Shown: positions 7,383 through 15,650 of the stretch, in pieces
How positions within the stretch are numbered: the first letter of the stretch is position 1
Layout: every line of letters begins with the position of its first letter
Origin: JAAKFL01 sp964629645
GTDB lineage: Bacteria > Chlamydiota > Chlamydiia > Chlamydiales > SLFE01
DNA length: 36,369 bases
NCBI GenBank assembly: GCA_964629645.1
Contig: CAZVSU010000014.1
Location: 1 to 36,369 of the forward strand
Direction: 5' to 3'
The notes under the pieces: model-generated
The model's input: the letters and a program-made list of their open reading frames with translations, nothing else
Told to the model about the DNA's origin: nothing
The model's database searches: none
Program-made: the position numbers and the translations under genes

Positions 7383-8846
7383 ATGAATTTTTGGGCGATG
7401 CATCCTGCACTTCTGTACGGTCTGGCGATGGCAGGTGGGATCGCGCTTTCTCAAGACGCTTATGCGACTCTGATCCCGACAGCGGTGATTCTTTTTTCGT
7501 TGAGAGAGAAAAGAGAGCGTTTGATTCTATTTTCCACTCTGTATTTTCTGATGTTTTGTCTTGTGACGCTTACGGTCACTTTCCCGCCTGATCACCCTCT
7601 CGACGGAACTGCCCACATCTATATAAAGGAAATCAAACCCTATGAAACTTCCTTCCGCAAAGGGTTTGTCTTAAGCGGAACGCTCCGCACGTTCGTCCCT
7701 GAGGGCGAAGAAAGGCCCGCAGCTAGAAATATCCCGTTTACGATGAAAACAGACAATCCGCGGATCCCGGCACACCAAGACGCGCTTTTATCCGCGACCT
7801 TGATCCATCAAAGAATTCTGATTCCCGATAAGAAGAAGCCTTGGAAGCCCTTGCCTCACACGTGGAACGCGGCCAAATGGCGCTTTCAAAACAAAGAGGC
7901 CGTCCGCAGCTTTATCAAAAGGCAAATCCAAGAGGACTCAGCGGCCGCTTTCTTAGGCGGCCTTGCGACGGGACTTTATTCAGACAGCCACCTGAAAAAA
8001 GAACTGAGCCGCTTCGGTTTGCAGCACCTTATGGCGATCTCGGGATTCCATTTTGCACTCGTGGCATTGTTGATCAGTTCTCTTTTTCGCTTTTTTTTAT
8101 CCGAAAAGCCAACCGCGATCTGCACGCTGTTTCTCCTGAGCCTCTATTGTTTTTTCTTAGGGGCCTCCCCTTCTGTTTTAAGGGCTTTTGTCATGGCCGC
8201 AGTCTATTTTTTCAGCAAAATTGTCCAAAAGACGCCCCGCCCTTTAAACTCTTTAGGCGCAGCGCTCATGATCACTTTAGCTATAGATCCTCTGTCGATC
8301 ATGACAATCGGGTTCCAATTTTCTTTTTTGATCACCGCCTCCCTTTTGATGTTCACGAGCCCCTTGGAAGAGGCGATCGCCGCCGCTTTGCCCAAAAGAG
8401 CGTATGAGCGCCTCATCGCTATGAGTCTGACCGATCAACATGGCTACCTGCTCTTGTCCTACATGCGAAAGTCTCTGGCTCTGACCACAGCCGTTCAAAT
8501 AGCGGCCCTGCCCCTTGCACTCTTTTGGTTTCAAACGTTTCCTCTTTTGAGCCTGATTTATAATCTCTTTTTCCCCTTTTTAGCCTCCCTGTCCCTCGCC
8601 CTTCTCCTCGCGGGACTTATGCTCGCTCCCCTCCCGCTTCTTGCGCACATCATCCACACCCTCAACACTTTTTTGACAAGCTGGACACTCAATCTCGCCA
8701 CCGGCTTTCCCCCTCAGCTTGATTTATGGCTTGATGTCGACGGGGTGTCAGCCCCCTTGCTGATTCTTTATTTTTCCGGAGTTTTTGCGTGGGGAGGGCT
8801 TTCTCTGCTGAGCAGGCAGGAGCGGAAACAGCTGGCCTATTTATAG
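7383..8846 (+). CDS. ComEC/Rec2 family DNA-uptake channel, lacking the C-terminal hydrolase domain
   Basis: ComEC forms the inner-membrane channel for single-stranded DNA uptake in natural transformation. The 487-residue product begins with two or three membrane helices, then an OB-fold-like soluble region (about 70-180), then the multi-helix competence domain with its signature HLMAISGFH (215-223) and SPSVLRAFVMA. It ends after the last helix, so the metallo-beta-lactamase domain present in the long forms is absent; short ComECs are known in several phyla. Uptake function is inferred from the family. Only a weak ribosome binding site precedes the ATG, and the gene may be co-transcribed with the hypothetical gene upstream. 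Confidence 0.88.
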   Translation: MNFWAMHPALLYGLAMAGGIALSQDAYATLIPTAVILFSLREKRERLILFSTLYFLMFCLVTLTVTFPPDHPLDGTAHIYIKEIKPYETSFRKGFVLSGTLRTFVPEGEERPAARNIPFTMKTDNPRIPAHQDALLSATLIHQRILIPDKKKPWKPLPHTWNAAKWRFQNKEAVRSFIKRQIQEDSAAAFLGGLATGLYSDSHLKKELSRFGLQHLMAISGFHFALVALLISSLFRFFLSEKPTAICTLFLLSLYCFFLGASPSVLRAFVMAAVYFFSKIVQKTPRPLNSLGAALMITLAIDPLSIMTIGFQFSFLITASLLMFTSPLEEAIAAALPKRAYERLIAMSLTDQHGYLLLSYMRKSLALTTAVQIAALPLALFWFQTFPLLSLIYNLFFPFLASLSLALLLAGLMLAPLPLLAHIIHTLNTFLTSWTLNLATGFPPQLDLWLDVDGVSAPLLILYFSGVFAWGGLSLLSRQERKQLAYL

Positions 8847-8854
8847 GGTTCCCC

Positions 8855-8883
8855 TTGACTATTATTTGTTTAACACGTTAAAT
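8855..8883 (+). promoter_or_regulatory. Promoter of tRNA-His
   Basis: TTGACT (8855-8860) and TTAAAT (8878-8883) are 17 bases apart and end 14 bases before the tRNA. An inverted repeat, TTTAAC (8869-8874) with GTTAAA (8877-8882), overlaps the spacer and -10 box and could be a regulatory site. Confidence 0.6.
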
Positions 8884-8897
8884 TATTAGGTTCCGAC

Positions 8898-8972
8898 GGC
8901 GAACGTAGCTCAGCTGGTTAGAGCGCTGGATTGTGGTTCCGGAGGTCGCGGGTTCGAGACCCGTCGTTCGCC
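8898..8972 (+). tRNA. tRNA-His (GTG)
   Basis: The sequence folds as a full cloverleaf with anticodon GTG at 8933-8935 in a seven-base loop and the usual GTTCGAGAC T-arm. The extra G at position -1 (8898) that marks histidine tRNAs can pair with C73 (8972), and a seven-pair acceptor stem follows (8899-8905 with 8965-8971). The 3' CCA is not encoded, so it must be added after transcription. A promoter lies directly upstream. Confidence 0.97.
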
Positions 8973-9134
8973 CATTTTCTTGACCTTCCCTTCCTTCTTT
9001 GCTACACCTTAACTCAGTACCCGATTAAACTTTGCCGAAGCGATCACACCGAGAACGCTCGATTCTTTCGTTTAATTGAGTCTAGAAGATTATTTCATCT
9101 TGTTGTATGTTAGACCTTTTTCTCGTGGGGAGTC

Positions 9135-11522
9135 ATGTCGGGCAAAAGAAGGCAAAAAAAAAGTACAGCGAAGCCGCGCCGGCACATAAAAGCAACGGCC
9201 GCTGAAAGCGCGCTTCCCCATGCCCATCACAAAACCACCGAAATTCAGGGGTTTTTGACCCTTTCTTTTTCGATCCTCCTGCTATTAAGCCTGATCAGTT
9301 TTGCGTATGGCCAAGAGTCAAGAAATTGGATGGGGGCCATCGGCTACTCCATCGGATGGGTTCTGCACACGTCGCTTGGCGCGACGAGCTACCTTCTCTG
9401 CCTCTATTTGGGGTGGATCGGCTGGCATAAACTGTTCGACAAAGCGATCGACCATTTTCAAATCAAAACGATTTATTTCGGACTGCTTATTTTTTCCCTC
9501 GCAATTCTTTTCAGCCTTATCGAGCGGGAGGCTCCCTTTTTAAGCGATTCGCTCGGTGAACTTTTCTATCCAACCTTTGCTCGCTATCCGATCCCCTACC
9601 ACCTGGGCGGCCTTCCGGCGCACTATTTGTATTCAGAATTGCCGACATTCAACCTCAAGCAGGTGTTCAACAGCATCGGCGTTTTGTTGATTTTTTCCAG
9701 CACACTATTCGCCAGCCTCCTTTTCTTCTTTAACATCCCTATTTCAGATGCCATAAGATGGATCGCCGACAAGCTGAAAAAACGTCCCCCTGTCGAAGCC
9801 GAAGTCATTGAAGAAGAAAGCGACTTCATGCACGCGATCAAGGTGCGCCTTCCCTCTTTGCAGCAATCGTGGGCGCAAAACCTATCCCAAGATGATGATC
9901 TCGAGCCGGCTCCGCCTCCAAAGAGGGCGCTGCTTCCCACGCGACCGACTTTTTCTGAGCCCGCCCAAAAAATCAAGGAGCCGCCGCCGCAGCCGCCGCC
10001 GAAACCAAAGCCATCCGGGCGAGAAGCAGCGCTCGAAGCGCAGTCTGTTTGGAATGGCGATTTTAAGAAATTCAAGCTCCCGGGTCTTGGCCTTTTGACC
10101 TCGCCGGCAAAAGTGGACCAGACATCGCTTAAAAATGACTTGAGGAAGCAAGCGGCGGTTTTGGAAGAGACGCTGCTTAGCTTCGGCATCGAAGCGAAGG
10201 TGGGACAGATCAACTGCGGTCCGACCATCACGTCGTTCGAGGTGCATCCTGCGATAGGGGTAAAAGTCCAAAAAATCAAAGCGCTTGAAAACGATATCGC
10301 GCTGAACATGCAGGCGGAGTCGATCAGGATCATCGCCCCGATTCCGGGTAAAGCGGCGGTGGGCATCGAAGTCCCTAACCCTCACCCTCAAGAGGTGGGG
10401 TTCCAAGAGATGCTCCGCGCCTACCAAAGACAGCCCAAAAAATTCAAGATACCGCTTCTTCTCGGGAAGTCAGTGACAGGCGACTATGTCATGAGCGATC
10501 TGGCAAAAATGCCCCACTTGATCATCGCCGGCGCCACCGGCTCGGGTAAATCAGTGTGCATCAATACCATTGTCATGTCGATCCTCTACAACGCAAAGCC
10601 CGACGAGATCCAGCTGATGATGATCGATCCGAAAAAAGTGGAGCTGACCCCATACACGAAGCTGCCCCATATGATCGCCCCCGTCATCACAAGTCCTCAT
10701 GAAGCGTATACGGCCATGCAGTGGCTCGTGAAAGAGATGGAAAAGCGCTACGAGATTTTAAATAAACTTCACTTTCGCAACGTCGAAGCGTTCAACCAAA
10801 GAGACATCGACATTGAAAAAGAAAAAGAACTTCCCATCGACGTCCCGGAAAAGCTCCCCTACATTGTGGGGATTGTCGATGAGCTGGCAGACCTTATGAT
10901 GGTGTCGAGTCATGATATTGAAACGCCGATTGCAAGAATTGCACAGATGGCACGGGCTGTCGGGATTCATCTTATCTTAGCGACCCAGCGCCCTTCGCGA
11001 GAGGTGATCACCGGTTTGATCAAGGCGAATTTTCCGACGCGAATTTGTTTTAAGGTGTCGAGCGGCATCAACAGCAAAATTATCTTGGACACGACAGGCG
11101 GCGAGCAGCTTCTTGGAAATGGCGATATGCTCTTTTTACCGCCCGGCACATCAAATCTATCGCGCGTTCAAGGGGCCTTCATCAGAGACAAAGACATCCT
11201 TGACGTTGTCGACAATATCTGCCGGCAAGCGCCGACGAATTACCGAATTCCAAGCTTCACAAATATCAGCAATCAGGAGGGGATGGATTTCTTTGATCCC
11301 CCTTCTAATGACCGCGATGTCATGTATGACCAGGCCATGAACGTTGTGATCAGCACAGGAAACGCATCAACGACATTTTTACAACGAAAACTGAAAATTG
11401 GCTATGCCCGCGCCGCGAGCCTCATGGATCAACTGGAAGAAGCAGGGGTGGTCAGCCCCCCTGACGGCAGCAAAGCGAGACAAGTGCTCGCCGGGGGAGC
11501 GGGAAGTACGGAGGACTCATGA
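9135..11522 (+). CDS. ftsK: DNA translocase FtsK
   Basis: FtsK pumps chromosomal DNA through the division septum and aligns dimer resolution sites. The 795-residue protein has four or five N-terminal membrane segments (about 35-215), a Pro-rich linker (about 250-300), and the motor domain with Walker A GATGSGKS at 466-473 and Walker B ending Asp582-Glu583. A C-terminal winged-helix gamma domain (about 730-790) reads the polar sequences. In chlamydiae, which lack FtsZ, FtsK is known to be a central organiser of division, so it belongs functionally with the pbp3-murE-amiA cluster further on. The ATG at 9135 follows GGGGAG closely. Its last four bases overlap the start of the next gene (ATGA), indicating coupling. 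Confidence 0.97.
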   Translation: MSGKRRQKKSTAKPRRHIKATAAESALPHAHHKTTEIQGFLTLSFSILLLLSLISFAYGQESRNWMGAIGYSIGWVLHTSLGATSYLLCLYLGWIGWHKLFDKAIDHFQIKTIYFGLLIFSLAILFSLIEREAPFLSDSLGELFYPTFARYPIPYHLGGLPAHYLYSELPTFNLKQVFNSIGVLLIFSSTLFASLLFFFNIPISDAIRWIADKLKKRPPVEAEVIEEESDFMHAIKVRLPSLQQSWAQNLSQDDDLEPAPPPKRALLPTRPTFSEPAQKIKEPPPQPPPKPKPSGREAALEAQSVWNGDFKKFKLPGLGLLTSPAKVDQTSLKNDLRKQAAVLEETLLSFGIEAKVGQINCGPTITSFEVHPAIGVKVQKIKALENDIALNMQAESIRIIAPIPGKAAVGIEVPNPHPQEVGFQEMLRAYQRQPKKFKIPLLLGKSVTGDYVMSDLAKMPHLIIAGATGSGKSVCINTIVMSILYNAKPDEIQLMMIDPKKVELTPYTKLPHMIAPVITSPHEAYTAMQWLVKEMEKRYEILNKLHFRNVEAFNQRDIDIEKEKELPIDVPEKLPYIVGIVDELADLMMVSSHDIETPIARIAQMARAVGIHLILATQRPSREVITGLIKANFPTRICFKVSSGINSKIILDTTGGEQLLGNGDMLFLPPGTSNLSRVQGAFIRDKDILDVVDNICRQAPTNYRIPSFTNISNQEGMDFFDPPSNDRDVMYDQAMNVVISTGNASTTFLQRKLKIGYARAASLMDQLEEAGVVSPPDGSKARQVLAGGAGSTEDS

Positions 11523-12343
11523 AAGGTTTTTGCCCCCTCGCATCGGGATCAAAAGGAAACTGCACGTACCTTGGAACCCATCAAACAAAGCTTTTAATCG
11601 ATGCAGGGATCAGCACGCGTGCGATCAAAACGCGTCTTGCTGAAATCGATGTCGATCTCACAGAAATTGACGCTGTTGTGATCACGCACGACCACCACGA
11701 CCACGTCGCCGGACTGAAAGTACTCGCCAATCGGTATGGCATCCCCATCTTTGCCAATATGGAGACAGCAAAAGGGATCGTCCATGCGTTTTCAGAGTGT
11801 CCCAAATTCAAAATTTTCACCACAGGCGAGCCTTTCGAATATGGGGACTTTGAGTTTTTTCCCTTCAGCATTCTCCATGACACGCTCGACCCCGTCGGCT
11901 TCACTGTCAGAGTCGGCGATCTTAAGTTGGGCTTCTGTACCGATTTGGGAATCGCGACGCCAACAGTCGTCCACGCCCTTCAAGAGTGCGACTATCTTAT
12001 CTTAGAAGCGAACCATCAACCTTCAATGGTCCACGCCTGCCCGCGCCCGGCTGTCTATAAAAATCGCGTCCTCGGACGCCAGGGCCACCTTTCAAACCTG
12101 GACTGCGGCCACCTTCTGGCAGATGTTTGGCATCACGGCCTGAAACATGTTTATCTCGCCCATCTTTCAAGCGAATGCAACAATCCGGAAACAGCTCTTG
12201 GAGTCGTCCGCCATGTGCTGGACGAGAAAAACCTTTCGGTTGATTTGTCCATCGCTTGGCAAGAAAAAGTGAGCCACCCAACGTTCTTTGAAGAAGAAAT
12301 CGCAACGGCAACAGATAAGGGATTATTTTTCTCAGGTGTATGA
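11519..12343 (+). CDS. YycJ/WalJ-like metallo-beta-lactamase fold hydrolase
   Basis: This 274-residue protein has the metal-binding motif His57-x-His59-x-Asp61-His62 within THDHHDH and an N-terminal LASGSKGNC block typical of the YycJ (WalJ) group of MBL-fold proteins, whose members are thought to be exonucleases linked to DNA repair or cell-cycle coordination. Other ligands are likely in FCTDLG and in the C-terminal AHLSSECN motif, which is the family hallmark. The catalytic activity here is inferred. Its ATG overlaps the ftsK stop by four bases, so the two are made together; an ftsK-linked copy fits a role at the chromosome during division. Confidence 0.88.
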   Translation: MKGFCPLASGSKGNCTYLGTHQTKLLIDAGISTRAIKTRLAEIDVDLTEIDAVVITHDHHDHVAGLKVLANRYGIPIFANMETAKGIVHAFSECPKFKIFTTGEPFEYGDFEFFPFSILHDTLDPVGFTVRVGDLKLGFCTDLGIATPTVVHALQECDYLILEANHQPSMVHACPRPAVYKNRVLGRQGHLSNLDCGHLLADVWHHGLKHVYLAHLSSECNNPETALGVVRHVLDEKNLSVDLSIAWQEKVSHPTFFEEEIATATDKGLFFSGV

Positions 12344-12586
12344 AAGAGAATTGATCCTACTTTAATCTTTGAAAATAAAGTTTACGCCCCCAAAAAAAGT
12401 TAAACGAATAAAAAATTTCATTCAAAGCAGCTTCAACGTCTTTGCACAATTTCTATTCTGAATCAAGTAGCAGAATAGACGAGTTCATAAGCAGTCATAA
12501 ATTTTATGTCTCTCAAATCCAGTGAAAAAAGACTTAATCCCCCTTATTGGCACGGAAATGGCTTCACTTAAATTTGAGGTATAAGT
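12344..12586. other. Intergenic region with a 9-base-pair hairpin
   Basis: This 243-base AT-rich gap holds no plausible gene. It contains a perfect inverted repeat, TCTATTCTG (12452-12460) and CAGAATAGA (12471-12479), with a ten-base loop and no T-run after it, so it is more like a regulatory hairpin or operator than a terminator. It lies about 110 bases before the next gene's start. No clear terminator for the ftsK operon is seen. Confidence 0.45.
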
Positions 12587-14053
12587 ATGCGTGTTAACAA
12601 TCAGGTCATAAAATATTTCCTTAACATTTTACAGAGTGCGGATCCCGATGCGATTCATCGCCTTAGTAAAGAAGAACAAAAGCTGGTCGATCAAATATGC
12701 GACGCATATGATGTAACGGAATTTCGTGTCTCAGAAAAAGCTTTGACAAGACTGCAACTTAAAATTCTTCATCCCGAAATCAATCAGAAAAATCAGAAAA
12801 ATCAAAAACTTATTGAAAAAATAAACCGCGTATGTTCGAAAGCTAAGATCATTAAAATTAGTCCTGAATTTATTCAGATCATACATGATTTACCTGAAAC
12901 CAAAGGCGATCAGTTTCCTGTGATTCAAGATGTGACAGATGAACAGATTGAACAACTTGCAAAAGTTGGAACGACAGAAACCGAACCCGTTTCTGATGTC
13001 TCCGGAAGCAACACCTTCGAGAAAGTCCTTTCTGAGCTAGATCGTCTTAAAGATCGTCTTGGTGGAGCTCCAAATTATAATGGGCAACGCCCGCCAGCAA
13101 CTGATGATAAAGACAAAAATAAAACGTTTTTAGGTACGCCATTACCGGCTGTTAAAGATTGGCTTCGAAATACAATTAAGGAAGGGAGGAGGCCTCGCGC
13201 TTTCTGGAAAATTTTTGCGGCAAAACTCTTCGGGATTAGAAAAGATAATCAAGAAACTCAATACGAGTACGCAGCCAAAGCCATCCAAAGATTCGGCCTT
13301 GTGATTTCGAATAAAGAGCTATTTCTCAACATTGTAAGAGAAAACAACCGCGAAGACTTTCCTCTTTTCGGACAATTAACAGGGCTCGCTTGGCATCCGG
13401 ATCGCAACGCTGCAGCAGTCGAAGAAGAGTCCATGCACGCGATTGAATTATTTTTTACAGAATATTTCGAAAAGGCTAAAGTGCAAGGAGACGATGCGCT
13501 TGTCGACTTTTTTAATGCTCTGACAGGCGTTTGCTTTGAGGTCCGCGCCGAAAATATTCGTCAATATATTCTCTCACATTCTCATGAACTTAAAGCCGCG
13601 CGAGAGGTTGCCGATTACGATACATTCACCCCTCTTAATGAGATGCTCACTAAAGAAACTCAACTCATTTTTGATCTTTCAGGTGAGATACCAGGTCCAA
13701 AAGCCCTCTATGAACATTTGCTTGAAAGAGGAGTATTTGGTACTGAGTTCGGTCCTAAAGAAGCAAAAGAAAAACTTGACTTGGAAGCGTTTCACAAATG
13801 GGTTTTGAAGCAACAAGCAGATTTTATTCTTGATTATTACACGCAAGAGGACTTTTTGCTTACTGAATACGAAATATTGCGTTCTTCAAAAAAAGAGATC
13901 AATCGAAATGAATTTATTAATCAACTAAATGAGAGGCTCAAAGAGTGTGGTGAAATCGACCTTTACGACACCGACGATAAAGAAAACGAAATTTCTTTTG
14001 AGGTCAATGCGGAAAAGATCGGGCGGTGGATCGATCAACAAAGGGGGCATTGA
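12587..14053 (+). CDS. Large hypothetical protein, candidate effector
   Basis: The 488-residue product matches no family I know. It is soluble, charged and mostly helical. There is a short NQKNQKNQK repeat near residue 65, a Ser/Thr/Asp-rich linker around 120-185, and a longer folded-looking C-terminal part (about 190-488). No signal peptide or membrane segment is visible. Its base composition is more AT-rich than the flanking ftsK and dnaJ genes. The start is well supported by a GAGGT seven bases upstream. Unknown, AT-richer, stand-alone genes of this size in chlamydiae are often type III effectors, but that is inference; it ends facing dnaJ. Confidence 0.7.
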   Translation: MRVNNQVIKYFLNILQSADPDAIHRLSKEEQKLVDQICDAYDVTEFRVSEKALTRLQLKILHPEINQKNQKNQKLIEKINRVCSKAKIIKISPEFIQIIHDLPETKGDQFPVIQDVTDEQIEQLAKVGTTETEPVSDVSGSNTFEKVLSELDRLKDRLGGAPNYNGQRPPATDDKDKNKTFLGTPLPAVKDWLRNTIKEGRRPRAFWKIFAAKLFGIRKDNQETQYEYAAKAIQRFGLVISNKELFLNIVRENNREDFPLFGQLTGLAWHPDRNAAAVEEESMHAIELFFTEYFEKAKVQGDDALVDFFNALTGVCFEVRAENIRQYILSHSHELKAAREVADYDTFTPLNEMLTKETQLIFDLSGEIPGPKALYEHLLERGVFGTEFGPKEAKEKLDLEAFHKWVLKQQADFILDYYTQEDFLLTEYEILRSSKKEINRNEFINQLNERLKECGEIDLYDTDDKENEISFEVNAEKIGRWIDQQRGH

Positions 14054-14099
14054 CACCACTATGTCATCGATAGATGCATTTGATCTCGGTCGGAAGAAA

Positions 14100-15272
14100 T
14101 TATTCTGCTGTGAAAAAGTCTTTAATTTTATCGATGAAGCCCTTACCCTTTGGCAGGTTCTTGGGTCCTTCAAGCTTAGCGAACTCTTGAAGAAGACGCT
14201 TCTGTTCGCTATTGAGCTTTGTGGGGGTTTCGACAAAGACTCTGACGAGAAGGTCGCCCTTATCTCCCCTTCCGGAACCGTGGACATTGGGAAATCCTTC
14301 CCCTCTGATGCGGAAGACTTTTCCATTTTGGGTCCCTTCGGGAATTGTCAAACGGCACGTGTGGCCGGTGATCGAGGGCACTTCTTTTTTGCAGCCGAGG
14401 GCTGCATCGGGAAAGGAGACAGGAAGATCGATCAGAACGTCGTCGCCCACTCTTTCAAAGATTTCGTGAGGCTTGACGTTGATGAAAACGTACAAATCGC
14501 CGGCCGGCCCCCCTCCAAAACCGGCATCGCCATACCCGGTCACTTTCAGCCGCATGCCGCTGTCGACACCCGCGGGAATATGCACTTTTACGTGCTGTTT
14601 TTCTTTGTTGACACCTTGGCCGTGGCACGAGGAACAGGGATTTTTGATCACTTTCCCCTCCCCTTGACACTCAGGGCAGGTCATCGACATGCTGAAAAAG
14701 CCGCGCTGCTCAAATACTTGTCCATGCCCTTTACATCTGGGACACGTGCTCACTCCGTCTGAAGAGGCCGCACCTGAGCCTTGACAGCTTCCGCAGGTGA
14801 CGTTATTGGTGACGACAAGTTCTTTGTCCACCCCTCTTGCAGCCTCTTCGAAGCTAACGGAGATATTGACTCTCTTGCTCGCCCCTTGTTGCCGAGCGGT
14901 ACGCCCCATCCCCGGCCCGGGGCCGCCGCCACCTGTAAAAAAGGAGTCGAAGATGTTGTCGGATCCCATGCCGCCAAAAGCACCCATAAAGGTGCGAAGC
15001 GCCTCTTCCATCGACGAGAATCCGGCGCCTCCTGCTCCGCCGAAGCCGGCTCCTTCCAAGCCCGCTTCACCATATTGGTCGTAGAGCCTCCGCTTATCTT
15101 CGTCGCTCAAGACTTCGTACGCTTCAGAAATTTTTTTGAATTTGGACGCCGCTTCCGGATCGTCGGGATTTTTATCGGGATGGTATTTGAGCGCTTTTTT
15201 TCGATAGGCCTTTTTGATTTGTTCGGGAGTTGCGTCTCGGGAAACTTCGAGTATGTCGTAAAAATCAGCCAT
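14100..15272 (-). CDS. dnaJ: Chaperone protein DnaJ
   Basis: DnaJ is the Hsp40 co-chaperone that delivers unfolded proteins to DnaK and stimulates its ATPase. The 390-residue protein has all parts: a J domain with His31-Pro-Asp33, a Gly/Phe-rich linker (about 72-125), four zinc-binding CxxCxGxG repeats (starting at Cys160, Cys177, Cys199 and Cys213) and the two C-terminal substrate-binding domains. This is the complete type I form. It lies downstream of rpsU on the same strand, an order also known in Chlamydia, with a strong hairpin in the 96-base gap that may lower dnaJ expression relative to rpsU. Confidence 0.98.
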   Translation of the reverse strand: MADFYDILEVSRDATPEQIKKAYRKKALKYHPDKNPDDPEAASKFKKISEAYEVLSDEDKRRLYDQYGEAGLEGAGFGGAGGAGFSSMEEALRTFMGAFGGMGSDNIFDSFFTGGGGPGPGMGRTARQQGASKRVNISVSFEEAARGVDKELVVTNNVTCGSCQGSGAASSDGVSTCPRCKGHGQVFEQRGFFSMSMTCPECQGEGKVIKNPCSSCHGQGVNKEKQHVKVHIPAGVDSGMRLKVTGYGDAGFGGGPAGDLYVFINVKPHEIFERVGDDVLIDLPVSFPDAALGCKKEVPSITGHTCRLTIPEGTQNGKVFRIRGEGFPNVHGSGRGDKGDLLVRVFVETPTKLNSEQKRLLQEFAKLEGPKNLPKGKGFIDKIKDFFTAE

Positions 15273-15312
15273 AATTAAAAGAAACGTTATCGGGTTTTAG
15301 AGAACAAACAAA

Positions 15313-15350
15313 TCAACGCTAAAATCAAAAAGGAGATGATTTAGCGTTGA
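15313..15350 (-). terminator. Terminator or attenuator between rpsU and dnaJ
   Basis: On the minus strand, a 14-base arm (complement of 15337-15350) pairs with 15313-15327, with one bulged base and a nine-base loop. It is followed by a T-rich tail, TTTGTTTGTTC (complement of 15302-15312). The interrupted T-run suggests partial rather than full termination. Confidence 0.6.
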
Positions 15351-15368
15351 GTGAAGGAAAGACAAAAA

Positions 15369-15548
15369 CTATCTTTGTCTTTGGTACTTTTTTGCAGCCT
15401 TGGACTTTGCCCGTTTTTTTATTGACGGCTTTAGATAAAACCGATGGGCTTTCACTGCTTTCATGACCCCTTCTTTATCTAGTTTTTTCTTTAACGATCG
15501 CAATGCTTTGTCGATGATTTCTCCGGGGCGTACTCTCACTCGAGCCAT
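15369..15548 (-). CDS. rpsU: 30S ribosomal protein S21
   Basis: A 59-residue, strongly basic protein, too short to be listed by a usual length cutoff. It begins MARVRVRPGE, has the S21 core KKKLDKEGVMKAVKAHRFY and the KKRAKSKAA tail, matching bacterial S21 and the chlamydial form closely. S21 sits on the small ribosomal subunit near the mRNA and assists initiation. The ATG at 15548 follows an AAGGA (complement of 15556-15560). Downstream lies dnaJ, behind an attenuator-like hairpin. All expected positions look intact. Confidence 0.95.
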   Translation of the reverse strand: MARVRVRPGEIIDKALRSLKKKLDKEGVMKAVKAHRFYLKPSIKKRAKSKAAKKYQRQR

Positions 15549-15650
15549 TTTCTTTCCTTCTTTCGTTAATTTTTGTTTGCGATACTTAATTAATGCGAAA
15601 TGTACCGCTTCCTCATCACTAATGCCAATAGGTTACCCGAAAGGGCGATA

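Noticed and set aside
9623..10366. Long minus-strand frame of 247 codons
   Set aside because: It lies wholly antisense to ftsK, and its Ser/Gly-rich protein looks like a mirror of the ftsK codons.
13929..14762. Plus-strand frame of 277 codons
   Set aside because: It runs antisense through dnaJ and the end of the 488-residue gene; dnaJ is certain.
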